Part shown: positions 1 through 6,377 of the stretch, piece after piece | Layout of the letters: every line of letters starts with the position of its first letter | How positions within the stretch are numbered: position 1 is the stretch's first letter | Source: Oscillospiraceae bacterium | GTDB lineage: Bacteria; Bacillota; Clostridia; Oscillospirales; Acutalibacteraceae | Direction of reading: 5' to 3' | Assembly: GCA_902797915.1 (NCBI GenBank) | Contig: CADBUK010000152.1 | Location: 1 to 10,560, forward strand | Length of the DNA stretch: 10,560 nucleotides | The notes under the pieces: model-generated | What the model was told of the DNA's origin: nothing | Database searches by the model: none | Seen by the model: only the letters and a program-made list of their open reading frames with translations | Program-made: the position numbers and the translations under genes

Positions 1-29
1 CAGTTTGCTCGGGGGCTGCCTTAATCTTA

Positions 30-128
30 TTAATTTATAAATGCAAATATGCCTACGCCGAGGCCGCTTACAGCCATCAGCGCCGCAAGAATGATTGCAA
101 CGATTTTAACCCATTTTCTGTTATACAT
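30..128 (-). CDS. 32-residue single-pass membrane peptide, unknown function
   Basis: This short reading frame runs from an ATG at 128 to a TAA at 30. It encodes 32 residues that begin MYNRKWVKI and end GIFAFIN. A basic N-terminus (R4, K5, K8) is followed by about 22 uninterrupted hydrophobic or small residues, so a single membrane helix with the N-terminus inside is likely. A good ribosome site (AGGAG, complement of about 137-141) precedes the ATG by 8-9 nt. It overlaps the TAG stop of the phosphosugar mutase gene, and only 12 nt separate that stop from this ATG, so the two are probably co-transcribed and coupled. I do not recognise the family. A chance ORF is possible, but start, Shine-Dalgarno, hydrophobic composition and tight linkage all fit a real gene. 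Confidence 0.62.
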   Translation of the reverse strand: MYNRKWVKIVAIILAALMAVSGLGVGIFAFIN

Positions 129-140
129 AAGCAATCGCTC

Positions 141-1856
141 CTACGCCATAACCTTGCCTGCGTCTGCAACAAGCTTATCTGCAAGCTCTGCAGCGGCTTC
201 TCTTGTTTCGCCGATTGCGGTTATGTACGCCTTGATTTTCGGCTCAGTACCGCTTGGACGGATGATTACGCCGTTGCCGCCCGCCATCTTGTAAGCAAGC
301 ACGTTTGACTTGGGAAGCTCGATAACACTTTCAGCGCCGCTAACCAAATCCTTTGCAACGCTTGTTTTGTAATCGCCAACGTAAATTACGTCCATACCTG
401 CAAAGGACTTAGGCGGGTTCTGACGGAGGCTTTCCATAATGCCTGCCATCTTTTCCATACCTGCCGCGCCCTCAAACTCATAGCTCTTAACGGTGTTGCA
501 GTAATAGCCGAATTCCTTATAAAGCTCCTCCATAACGTCAACAAGCATTTTGCCCTCGTTCTTATAGAAAGCAGCCATTTCGCAGATAAGCATTGAGCCT
601 ACGACAGCGTCCTTATCCCTTGCGTGAGTGCCTGCAAGGTAGCCGTAGCTTTCCTCAAAACCCATAACAAAGTCGTCTCCCCTGCCCTCAGCCTCAAGGT
701 TTGTGATAAGCTCGCCGATATATTTAAAGCCTGTTAACAGGTTTTTAAAGGTACAATTGTATTTCTTTGCGATTTCCTCTGCCAAATCGGTGGAAACGAA
801 GGACTTAACCGCAACTGCAGTCGGGGAAAGGATACCCTTCGCCTTCTTCTGCGAAAGCAGGTAATTAAGAAGCATTGCGCCTACCTCGTTACCGCTCATA
901 AGCACATACTCGCCGTTATGGTCGGGCACTGCGATACCTACACGGTCGCAATCAGGGTCGGTTGCAAGCAGGATGTCGGGCTTAACCTCATCGCACATTT
1001 TGAGCGCATACTCAAACGCCTGCTTGATTTCAGGGTTCGGATAGGGGCAGGTCGGGAAATTGCCGTCGGGATTTTCCTGCTCGGGCACAACGAAAACCTG
1101 CTTGATTCCGATTCTGTCAAGAATTTTTCTTACAGGCTTGTTGCCCGTGCCGTTAAGCGGGGTGTAAATAACTTTAAGGTTTGCAGCCGCGCAAGCCTCG
1201 GGATTAATGCACTGCTTCTGAACCTCGTCAAGAAACGCCTCAATTGTTTCCTCGCCGATAAACTCAATTTTGCCGTTGCTTACAGCCTCGTCAAAATCCA
1301 TTGTTTTGATGCCCGTGAAATAATCAACCTTCTGAATAAACTCATAGGTTTCCGCAGCTTCCTCATCAGTCATCTGATAACCGTTAAAGTCATAGCATTT
1401 GTAGCCGTTATACTTTGCAGGGTTATGAGAAGCGGTAAGGATAATACCGCTTGAGGTCTTGAACTTCCTGATTGCATAGGAAATGCAGGGGGTGGGCTCA
1501 AGCTCGTCGTAAAGGTAAACCTTAACTCCGTTGGCGGCAAGAGTTTTTGCAGCCTCTTTGGAGAAATAATCGCTCTTAATTCTTGAATCGTAGCCGATTA
1601 CGCAGGTGGGGTTTTCAAAATGCTTGTTAAGGAAATCCGCAAGTCCCTGAGTTGCGCGGCAAACGGTGTAAACGTTCATTCTGTTTGTGCCTGCGCCGAT
1701 AACTCCGCGAAGACCTGCCGTGCCGAATTCAAGGCTTCTGTAAAAGCGGTCAAGGATTTCATCGTCCTTGCCTGCGATTTCATTAAGCTCCGCGGTCAAA
1801 TCGGGGTCTGCCGTTGCTTTTTCAAGCCATTCGTTATAAAGTGCATTAATATCCAT
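141..1856 (-). CDS. pgcA: Phospho-sugar mutase (alpha-phosphoglucomutase/phosphomannomutase)
   Basis: This enzyme interconverts hexose 1- and 6-phosphates (glucose and/or mannose) in the cytoplasm, linking glycolysis to UDP-glucose and cell-envelope sugar synthesis. All four hallmark loops of the alpha-D-phosphohexomutase family are visible. The N-terminal FGTAGLRG is at about 44-51. The catalytic TASHNP has the phosphorylated serine at S143. The metal loop TDPDCDR has D300, D302 and D304. The sugar-binding GFEESYG is at about 399-405, and the C-terminal phosphate-binding RPSGTEPK at about 533-540. At 571 residues it has the length of Firmicutes PgcA-type enzymes. GAGGTG lies 7 nt before the ATG, and a strong promoter lies in the divergent intergenic region. 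No defect is seen. Substrate preference (glucose versus mannose) cannot be read from the sequence. Confidence 0.96.
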   Translation of the reverse strand: MDINALYNEWLEKATADPDLTAELNEIAGKDDEILDRFYRSLEFGTAGLRGVIGAGTNRMNVYTVCRATQGLADFLNKHFENPTCVIGYDSRIKSDYFSKEAAKTLAANGVKVYLYDELEPTPCISYAIRKFKTSSGIILTASHNPAKYNGYKCYDFNGYQMTDEEAAETYEFIQKVDYFTGIKTMDFDEAVSNGKIEFIGEETIEAFLDEVQKQCINPEACAAANLKVIYTPLNGTGNKPVRKILDRIGIKQVFVVPEQENPDGNFPTCPYPNPEIKQAFEYALKMCDEVKPDILLATDPDCDRVGIAVPDHNGEYVLMSGNEVGAMLLNYLLSQKKAKGILSPTAVAVKSFVSTDLAEEIAKKYNCTFKNLLTGFKYIGELITNLEAEGRGDDFVMGFEESYGYLAGTHARDKDAVVGSMLICEMAAFYKNEGKMLVDVMEELYKEFGYYCNTVKSYEFEGAAGMEKMAGIMESLRQNPPKSFAGMDVIYVGDYKTSVAKDLVSGAESVIELPKSNVLAYKMAGGNGVIIRPSGTEPKIKAYITAIGETREAAAELADKLVADAGKVMA

Positions 1857-1890
1857 AAACTGACACCTCGTTAATAATTTTTATGTTTCT

Positions 1891-1919
1891 ATTTTAAACC
1901 TATAAAAAAGCGTTGTCAA
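1891..1919 (-). promoter_or_regulatory. SigA-type promoter of the phospho-sugar mutase gene
   Basis: On the minus strand, TTGACA (complement of 1914-1919) is followed after 17 nt by TAAAAT (complement of 1891-1896). This is a perfect -35 and a 5/6 -10. It lies about 35 nt upstream of the mutase ATG. Its -35 box occupies almost the same base pairs as the -35 of the opposing comM promoter. Confidence 0.8.
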
Positions 1920-1941
1920 TATCCTGATAATTTAGTATAAT
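1913..1941 (+). promoter_or_regulatory. SigA-type promoter of the comM-LUD operon
   Basis: TTGTCA (1913-1918), a 17-nt spacer and a perfect TATAAT (1936-1941) precede the comM start by about 50 nt. The -35 overlaps the -35 of the divergent mutase promoter by five base pairs. Confidence 0.8.
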
Positions 1942-1981
1942 AAAAATTGCTGAAATATTACTAAATTACAAATTTTTCTTT

Positions 1982-1985
1982 GGAG
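1982..1985 (+). promoter_or_regulatory. Ribosome binding site fixing the comM start at 1992
   Basis: GGAG at 1982-1985 stands 6 nt before the ATG at 1992. An in-frame TTG at 1980 overlaps this site and would add MEII ahead of the conserved family N-terminus (MFAKVKS), so the ATG at 1992 is preferred. Confidence 0.75.
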
Positions 1986-1991
1986 ATAATT

Positions 1992-3518
1992 ATGTTTGCA
2001 AAGGTTAAAAGCCTCGGCGTTTTCGGAATGGACTCATATTCCGTTATTGTTGAGGCGGATGTTACACGGGGGCTGCCGCGCTTTGACATAGTCGGTCTGC
2101 CCGACGCCGCGGTTAAGGAAAGCCGCGAAAGAGTGCGCGCAAGTATTAAAAACTGCGGTTACGAATTCCCCGTTTCACACATTACGGTTAATATCGCACC
2201 CGCGGATATTAAAAAAGAGGGCGCGGTTTACGACCTGCCGATTTTAATTGCCCTGCTCAAAGCAACGGAGCAAATCAAGGTGCCGATTACCGACTACGCC
2301 TTTTTGGGCGAGCTGTCGCTTGACGGAGAAATCCGCAAATGCACGGGCGTACTGCCGATGGTGCTTAAAGCGCGCGAGGACGGAATAGGCGCAGTATTCG
2401 TGCCAAGCGGAAACAGGGCTGAGGCAAGCGTTGTTTCGGGCATTGACGTCTTCCCCGCCGCGCACATAAAAGAGGTTTTGGCGCACCTAAACGGCGAAAA
2501 AATGATTGAGCCCTGCTACGCCGAAATCAGCGAGCTTATAACTGACGGAGAGCTGATGGACTTTGCCGACGTCAAAGGGCAGACGTTTGCAAAAAGAGCG
2601 CTTGAAATTGCGGCGGCAGGAGGCCACAACTGCATTATGATAGGCCCGCCCGGCACGGGTAAATCAATGCTTGCAAAGCGTATTCCCTCAATCCTGCCCG
2701 AAATGACCTTTGAGGAGCAGCTTGAAACAACAAAAATTTATTCCATCGCGGGCGAGCTGCCCGACAATGTACAGCTTATAACCCGCCGCCCGTTCAGGCA
2801 CCCGCACCACACGGTGTCCGCACAGGGACTTGCGGGCGGAGGTCAGGTGCCCCGTCCGGGCGAAATAAGCCTTGCGCACAACGGCGTTATGTTTATGGAC
2901 GAATTTCCCGAATTTGACAGGAGGTCAAAGGAATCCCTGCGCCAGCCGATTGAGGACGGAACGATTACAATAGTCCGCAGCGGAGGAACGGTTACCTACC
3001 CGTCAAACATTATGCTTGTTGCGGCGATGAACCCCTGCCCCTGCGGTTACTACGGCCACCCTACGCGCGAATGTACCTGCACCGAGGCGGCAAAAAAACG
3101 CTACCGCGACAAAATCAGCGGCCCGATTTTAGACCGAATTGACATTCACATTGAGGTTGAGCCCGTTGATTATGACGAGCTTGCTTCAAAGGCAAAGGAG
3201 GAGCCCTCCGCCGAAATCCGCAAGCGCGTTAACAGGGCGCGCGAAATACAGCGCAAGCGGTTTGAGGGTACGGGCATTACCTGCAACGCAAATATGACGC
3301 CGAAGATGACCAAGGAATACTGCGTGCTTTCGGACGAGGCGTCGGCGCTGCTGAAGGCAAGCTTTGAAAAGCTGGGGCTTTCCGCCCGCGCATACGACAA
3401 GCTGCTGAGAATTTCGCGCACGATTGCCGATTTGGAGGGCAGCGAAAACATTGAAACCGCCCATATTTCACAGGCAATTCAATACAGAAGCCTTGACCGC
3501 AAATTCTGGACAGATTAA
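1992..3518 (+). CDS. comM: YifB/ComM family Mg-chelatase-like AAA+ ATPase
   Basis: The predicted protein has 508 residues. The N-terminal ChlI-type domain (about 20-145) includes GLPRFDIVGLPDAAVKESRERVR. The AAA+ core follows, with Walker A GPPGTGKS at 218-225, the Walker B-type segment MFMDEF at about 300-305 and sensor-1 asparagine in AAMNPCPCG (N347). The C-terminal Mg-chelatase-type helical domain starts around ISGPILDRIDIH. Four cysteines (C349, C351, C361, C363) sit in the conserved CPC...CTC arrangement and could bind metal. Proteobacterial ComM is a hexameric branch-migration helicase used in natural transformation. The role of clostridial homologues is unsettled, so a DNA-processing function is inference from family. 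The gene has its own promoter and is followed 12 nt later by the LUD gene. Length and motifs look intact. Confidence 0.95.
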   Translation: MFAKVKSLGVFGMDSYSVIVEADVTRGLPRFDIVGLPDAAVKESRERVRASIKNCGYEFPVSHITVNIAPADIKKEGAVYDLPILIALLKATEQIKVPITDYAFLGELSLDGEIRKCTGVLPMVLKAREDGIGAVFVPSGNRAEASVVSGIDVFPAAHIKEVLAHLNGEKMIEPCYAEISELITDGELMDFADVKGQTFAKRALEIAAAGGHNCIMIGPPGTGKSMLAKRIPSILPEMTFEEQLETTKIYSIAGELPDNVQLITRRPFRHPHHTVSAQGLAGGGQVPRPGEISLAHNGVMFMDEFPEFDRRSKESLRQPIEDGTITIVRSGGTVTYPSNIMLVAAMNPCPCGYYGHPTRECTCTEAAKKRYRDKISGPILDRIDIHIEVEPVDYDELASKAKEEPSAEIRKRVNRAREIQRKRFEGTGITCNANMTPKMTKEYCVLSDEASALLKASFEKLGLSARAYDKLLRISRTIADLEGSENIETAHISQAIQYRSLDRKFWTD

Positions 3519-3530
3519 AAGGAGAAAACT

Positions 3531-4175
3531 ATGGAAGCAAGAATTGAAAAAACTATGGAGGCGCTGAAAAAGAATAACATCGGCGCATACTACTGCGAAA
3601 CGAAGGCGGAGGTTCTGCCGTTAATCAAGGAGCTTGTGCCCGAGGGCAGCACCGTTGCAAACGGCGGCAGCGAATCCCTGAAGGAAGCGGGCGTTATGGC
3701 GCTGCTTGAAAGCGGTTATTACGATTTTGTTGACCGCCGAAAATACGAGGGCGACGCCGTAAGGGAGGCATACATCAAAGCGTTTGCGAGCGACGCGTTT
3801 TTCTGCTCCTCAAACGCGGTTACCGAAAACGGCGAGCTCTACAACGTTGACGGCAATTCAAACCGCGTAGCCTGCATTGTTTACGGGCCCAAGCAGGTAA
3901 TTATGGTTGTGGGTAAAAACAAAATTGTTGCCGATATTGACGAGGCAATAAAGCGCGTAAAAACCTGCGCCGCACCGCCGAACACAAAGCGCCTGAACTG
4001 CAAAACGCCCTGCGCCGTTACGGACGAATGTATTAGCCTGAAAAAAGAAAGCCCCGAGCTTTGCGAGGGCTGCAGAAGCGAACACAGAATTTGCTGTAAC
4101 TACGTTGTAAGCGCACAGCAGAGGCATAAAAACAGAATTAAGGTTATTATCGTTAACGAGGAGCTTGGATATTAA
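3531..4175 (+). CDS. LUD-domain (LutC/YkgG-like, DUF162) protein with Cys-rich tail
   Basis: The 214-residue protein matches the LUD family. The pattern includes VANGGSESLKEAGV (about 42-55), the SSNAVTENGELYNVDGNSNR block (about 93-112) and the strand YGPKQVIMVVGKNKIV (about 118-133). Family members with partners LutA and LutB support oxidation of L-lactate to pyruvate. Neither partner is encoded in this window, so a lactate role is only a family-level guess. The C-terminus is unusually rich in cysteine: C146, C157, C161, C167, C178, C181, C188 and C189, with spacings suggestive of iron-sulfur or zinc binding. AAGGAG precedes the ATG, and the gene lies 12 nt after comM, so they form a two-gene operon. 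No clear terminator follows, so some read-through into the next gene is possible. Confidence 0.88.
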   Translation: MEARIEKTMEALKKNNIGAYYCETKAEVLPLIKELVPEGSTVANGGSESLKEAGVMALLESGYYDFVDRRKYEGDAVREAYIKAFASDAFFCSSNAVTENGELYNVDGNSNRVACIVYGPKQVIMVVGKNKIVADIDEAIKRVKTCAAPPNTKRLNCKTPCAVTDECISLKKESPELCEGCRSEHRICCNYVVSAQQRHKNRIKVIIVNEELGY

Positions 4176-4189
4176 ATTAAGCCTTGTTA

Positions 4190-4218
4190 TTGACTTTAAA
4201 CCCGATATGATTTAAAAT
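4190..4218 (+). promoter_or_regulatory. SigA-type promoter of the solute-binding lipoprotein gene
   Basis: TTGACT (4190-4195), exactly 17 nt, then TAAAAT (4213-4218). Each hexamer matches the consensus at five of six positions. The transcript would start near 4225, giving a leader of about 30 nt. Confidence 0.8.
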
Positions 4219-4240
4219 TACATTATTAAATATTCTCTTT

Positions 4241-4247
4241 GAGGGGG
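4241..4247 (+). promoter_or_regulatory. Ribosome binding site supporting the TTG start at 4255
   Basis: GAGGGGG at 4241-4247 lies 7 nt before a TTG codon. The lysine-rich signal peptide begins directly after this codon, so TTG is taken as the true initiator. No ATG lies between the site and the signal peptide. Confidence 0.75.
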
Positions 4248-4254
4248 ATTAACT

Positions 4255-5106
4255 TTGAAAGCTTTTAAGAAAGTATTATCCGTTTTGCTCTGCGTTCTTT
4301 TCATCGGCGCGCTTTTTGCGGGCTGTAAGAGTTCGTCGGACGCAGACGAAATTACCGAAAAAACAATGGTTATCGTTTACACCGAGGAGGCTGCGCCCTT
4401 CCTTTACACAGGCGAGGACGGTAAGCTGACGGGCTTCGACGCCGAGATTGTTGCAAACACCTTTGATTCCTTTAAGGGCGATTACAAAAACTATCAGTTC
4501 GTACAGGTTGAGGAAGGCTTCAGGCTTGGAGAGGACACCGCTTATACCGACGCTGACGGCAACACCTACACCTCCGACCTTATGATAGGCGGAATGAAAA
4601 AGAATGTTGGCACCGCCAACGAGGATTATAAATGGAGCGCCGATATTATTCAGAACGACTATATCGTAATCGTTCCTGCCGACAGCCAGATTAAAAATTA
4701 TAACGATATTGACAAGGCAATTGCCGCCGTATCATCACAGGCGGCGCTTGACGCGCTTAACGCGAATTACACAATTGCGGGCAGACTTGACGCCGCAAAC
4801 CTTGTTGACGGAATTGACGCCGCACTTGCCGCGCTTGCAGCGGGCGACGCGGAAATTGTTGTTGCCGACAGCATAAGCTTTAACGCGGCGGACGGAAGCG
4901 ACGCTTACACCGTTCTTGACGGCACGCTCGGTTCGGACACCTACGGCTTTGCGTTTGCAAAAACAAGCTGGATTGACGAATCCTTTAACGAAGCCGTTAA
5001 GGAAATGCTTTCCGCAGATTACGGCGACGGCGACACCTTAACGCCGATTGTTGAAAAATACTTCGGCTCCTCCACAGCCTGCATTTTCAGCTACGGAAAC
5101 GATTAA
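4255..5106 (+). CDS. Family-3 extracellular solute-binding lipoprotein (orphan)
   Basis: The protein has 283 residues. A lipoprotein signal peptide (K2, K5, K6, then a hydrophobic run to about 22) ends at a lipobox-like LFAGC with C24 as the predicted lipidated residue, so the mature protein is tethered outside the membrane. The body resembles SBP_bac_3 amino-acid receptors. APFLYTGEDGKLTGFDAEIV (about 47-66) is the typical lobe-1 start, followed by a YIVIVPADS hinge-like segment (about 136-144), IVVADS (about 201-206) and GFAFAKTS (about 231-238). The usual TxxR-type ligand-binding stretch after the 'AG' turn is replaced by GGMKKNVGTANED (about 112-124), with no arginine, so the ligand may not be a standard amino acid. 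No ABC permease or ATPase gene is adjacent. It has its own promoter and terminator, so it is probably monocistronic, though it lies next to a transporter-signalling operon. Confidence 0.85.
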   Translation: MKAFKKVLSVLLCVLFIGALFAGCKSSSDADEITEKTMVIVYTEEAAPFLYTGEDGKLTGFDAEIVANTFDSFKGDYKNYQFVQVEEGFRLGEDTAYTDADGNTYTSDLMIGGMKKNVGTANEDYKWSADIIQNDYIVIVPADSQIKNYNDIDKAIAAVSSQAALDALNANYTIAGRLDAANLVDGIDAALAALAAGDAEIVVADSISFNAADGSDAYTVLDGTLGSDTYGFAFAKTSWIDESFNEAVKEMLSADYGDGDTLTPIVEKYFGSSTACIFSYGND

Positions 5107-5120
5107 TAACGCCAAATCGG

Positions 5121-5152
5121 ACTCCTGCGGGGCTTTCCGCGGGAGTTTTTTT
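5121..5152 (+). terminator. Rho-independent terminator after the lipoprotein gene
   Basis: ACTCCTGCGG (5121-5130) pairs with CCGCGGGAGT (5137-5146) in a 10-bp stem with one T-G wobble and a 6-nt loop. A seven-T run (5146-5152) follows. It begins 14 nt after the stop codon and separates this gene from the next operon. Confidence 0.92.
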
Positions 5153-5172
5153 ATATATAATAAAAAAATATA

Positions 5173-5201
5173 ATGACATTTGCGCCGATTAGTTGTATAA
5201 T
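5173..5201 (+). promoter_or_regulatory. SigA-type promoter of the partner-switching operon
   Basis: ATGACA (5173-5178), a 17-nt spacer and a perfect TATAAT (5196-5201) stand about 37 nt before the first ATG of the operon. No comparably good promoter is seen inside the next four genes, so they are probably one transcript of about 5.1 kb ending at 10366. Confidence 0.8.
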
Positions 5202-5225
5202 ATTTTTGGCTTTATTTTAAATATG

Positions 5226-5231
5226 AAGGAG
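5226..5231 (+). promoter_or_regulatory. Ribosome binding site fixing the STAS-kinase start at 5238
   Basis: AAGGAG at 5226-5231 is 6 nt before the ATG at 5238. A longer in-frame reading from TTG at 5193 would start inside the -35/-10 spacer, upstream of the predicted transcription start, and is rejected. Confidence 0.85.
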
Positions 5232-5237
5232 TATAAA

Positions 5238-6374
5238 ATGGTTGTTAAATTAACAGGCAGAATTGATTCTGCAAACGCTTCGGCTGTTGAAAGCGAAATT
5301 AATGAGCAGATAGCGGACAATAAAGGCGAGCTTGTGCTTGACGCCGCAGGGCTGGAGTACATTTCCAGCGCGGGACTGCGCGTTATCCTGCGCCTGAAAA
5401 AAGCAAACGCTGACACAAAGGTAATCAACTGCAATTCAGAGGTTTACGAAATTTTTGATATGACGGGCTTTGCCGAAATGATGGACGTTTCAAAGGCTTA
5501 CCGCGAGCTGTCGGTTGACGGCTGCGAGGTTATCGGCGAGGGCGCAAACGGAATTGTTTACCGCACTGACCCCGACACCATCGTTAAGGTTTACAAAAAC
5601 CCCGATTCGCTTGAAGAAATTCATAACGAAAGAGAGCTTGCGCGCAAGGCGTTCGTTATGGGAATACCCACCGCAATCCCCTACGACGTTGTTAAGGTGG
5701 GCGATTTGTACGGCTCCGTTTTTGAGCTGCTGAACGCCGACTCTTTCGGACATCTTATCCGCAAGGGCGTTTCCGTTGACGAGCTTGCAAGGCAGAGCGT
5801 TGAAATCCTCAAAACGATGCACGCAACAATGCTCAGGGACGGCGAGCTGCCGAGCAAAAGGCAGGAGGCAATCGGCTGGGCTGAATATGACGTTGACCAT
5901 CTGCCCGCGGAAATCGGCGCAAGGTTAGTTGAACTTTTCAAGGCTATTCCCGAAACAAACAATATGCTGCACGGCGATTTTCACATTAAAAACATTATGC
6001 AGCAAAACAGCGAAAACCTGCTGATTGATATGGACACGCTTTCAATGGGGCACCCGATTTTTGAATTTGCCGCAATCTATGCCGCTTACGTCGGCTTCAG
6101 CTGCGTGGACAGCAATAACAGCGCTGAATTTCTGGGCATAACAACTCCGCAGTGCCGCGAGTTCTGGAGCGCCACCCTGAAGTATTACTTTGAGGGTAAG
6201 GACGAAGAATACATAAACGGCGTTCAAAAGGCGGCGGCAATCATCTGCTACACAAGAATTCTCAGAAGAACGCTGAAGCGCTTTAACGGCAGCGAAACCC
6301 AGCAGGCTGTGGTTGATTTCTGCAAGAATTATCTTATTGAAAACGTTCCGACGGCGGAAAAGCTCTATTTTTAA
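5238..6374 (+). CDS. STAS domain fused to APH-like phosphotransferase/kinase
   Basis: The 378-residue protein has two domains. Residues 1-92 form a STAS (SpoIIAA/RsbV-like) domain with the conserved phospho-acceptor loop YISSAGLRVIL. S44 aligns by eye with SpoIIAA Ser58. EIFDMTGF follows at 71-78. Residues 95-378 form an aminoglycoside-phosphotransferase/choline-kinase-type fold. It has the glycine loop GEGANGIVYR (100-109), ATP lysine K117, a helix-C glutamate (E131 in HNERELARK), the catalytic loop HGDFHIKN (245-252, base D247) and the metal site IDMDT (D264, D266). The kinase part resembles the Firmicutes/Fibrobacter paralogous family TIGR02172 (from memory). All catalytic residues look intact. 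Its substrate is unknown: a small molecule, or a protein of the same operon. It is first in a four-gene operon, in the same frame as and 3 nt before the transporter gene. Cytoplasmic; no membrane segment seen. Confidence 0.9.
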   Translation: MVVKLTGRIDSANASAVESEINEQIADNKGELVLDAAGLEYISSAGLRVILRLKKANADTKVINCNSEVYEIFDMTGFAEMMDVSKAYRELSVDGCEVIGEGANGIVYRTDPDTIVKVYKNPDSLEEIHNERELARKAFVMGIPTAIPYDVVKVGDLYGSVFELLNADSFGHLIRKGVSVDELARQSVEILKTMHATMLRDGELPSKRQEAIGWAEYDVDHLPAEIGARLVELFKAIPETNNMLHGDFHIKNIMQQNSENLLIDMDTLSMGHPIFEFAAIYAAYVGFSCVDSNNSAEFLGITTPQCREFWSATLKYYFEGKDEEYINGVQKAAAIICYTRILRRTLKRFNGSETQQAVVDFCKNYLIENVPTAEKLYF

Positions 6375-6377
6375 TTT

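Noticed and set aside
1..29. GC-rich segment at the left edge as a terminator hairpin arm
   Set aside because: GCTCGGGGGCTGCC could be one arm of a terminator for the minus-strand genes, but the partner arm would be outside the window, so it cannot be confirmed.
918..1454. A 178-codon plus-strand ORF opposite the phospho-sugar mutase
   Set aside because: Antisense shadow of a strongly conserved gene, with no recognisable domain and no convincing ribosome site.
5193..5237. Fifteen-residue N-terminal extension of the STAS-kinase from a TTG at 5193
   Set aside because: It would begin upstream of the predicted transcription start, has no ribosome site, and the STAS domain begins naturally at the ATG at 5238.
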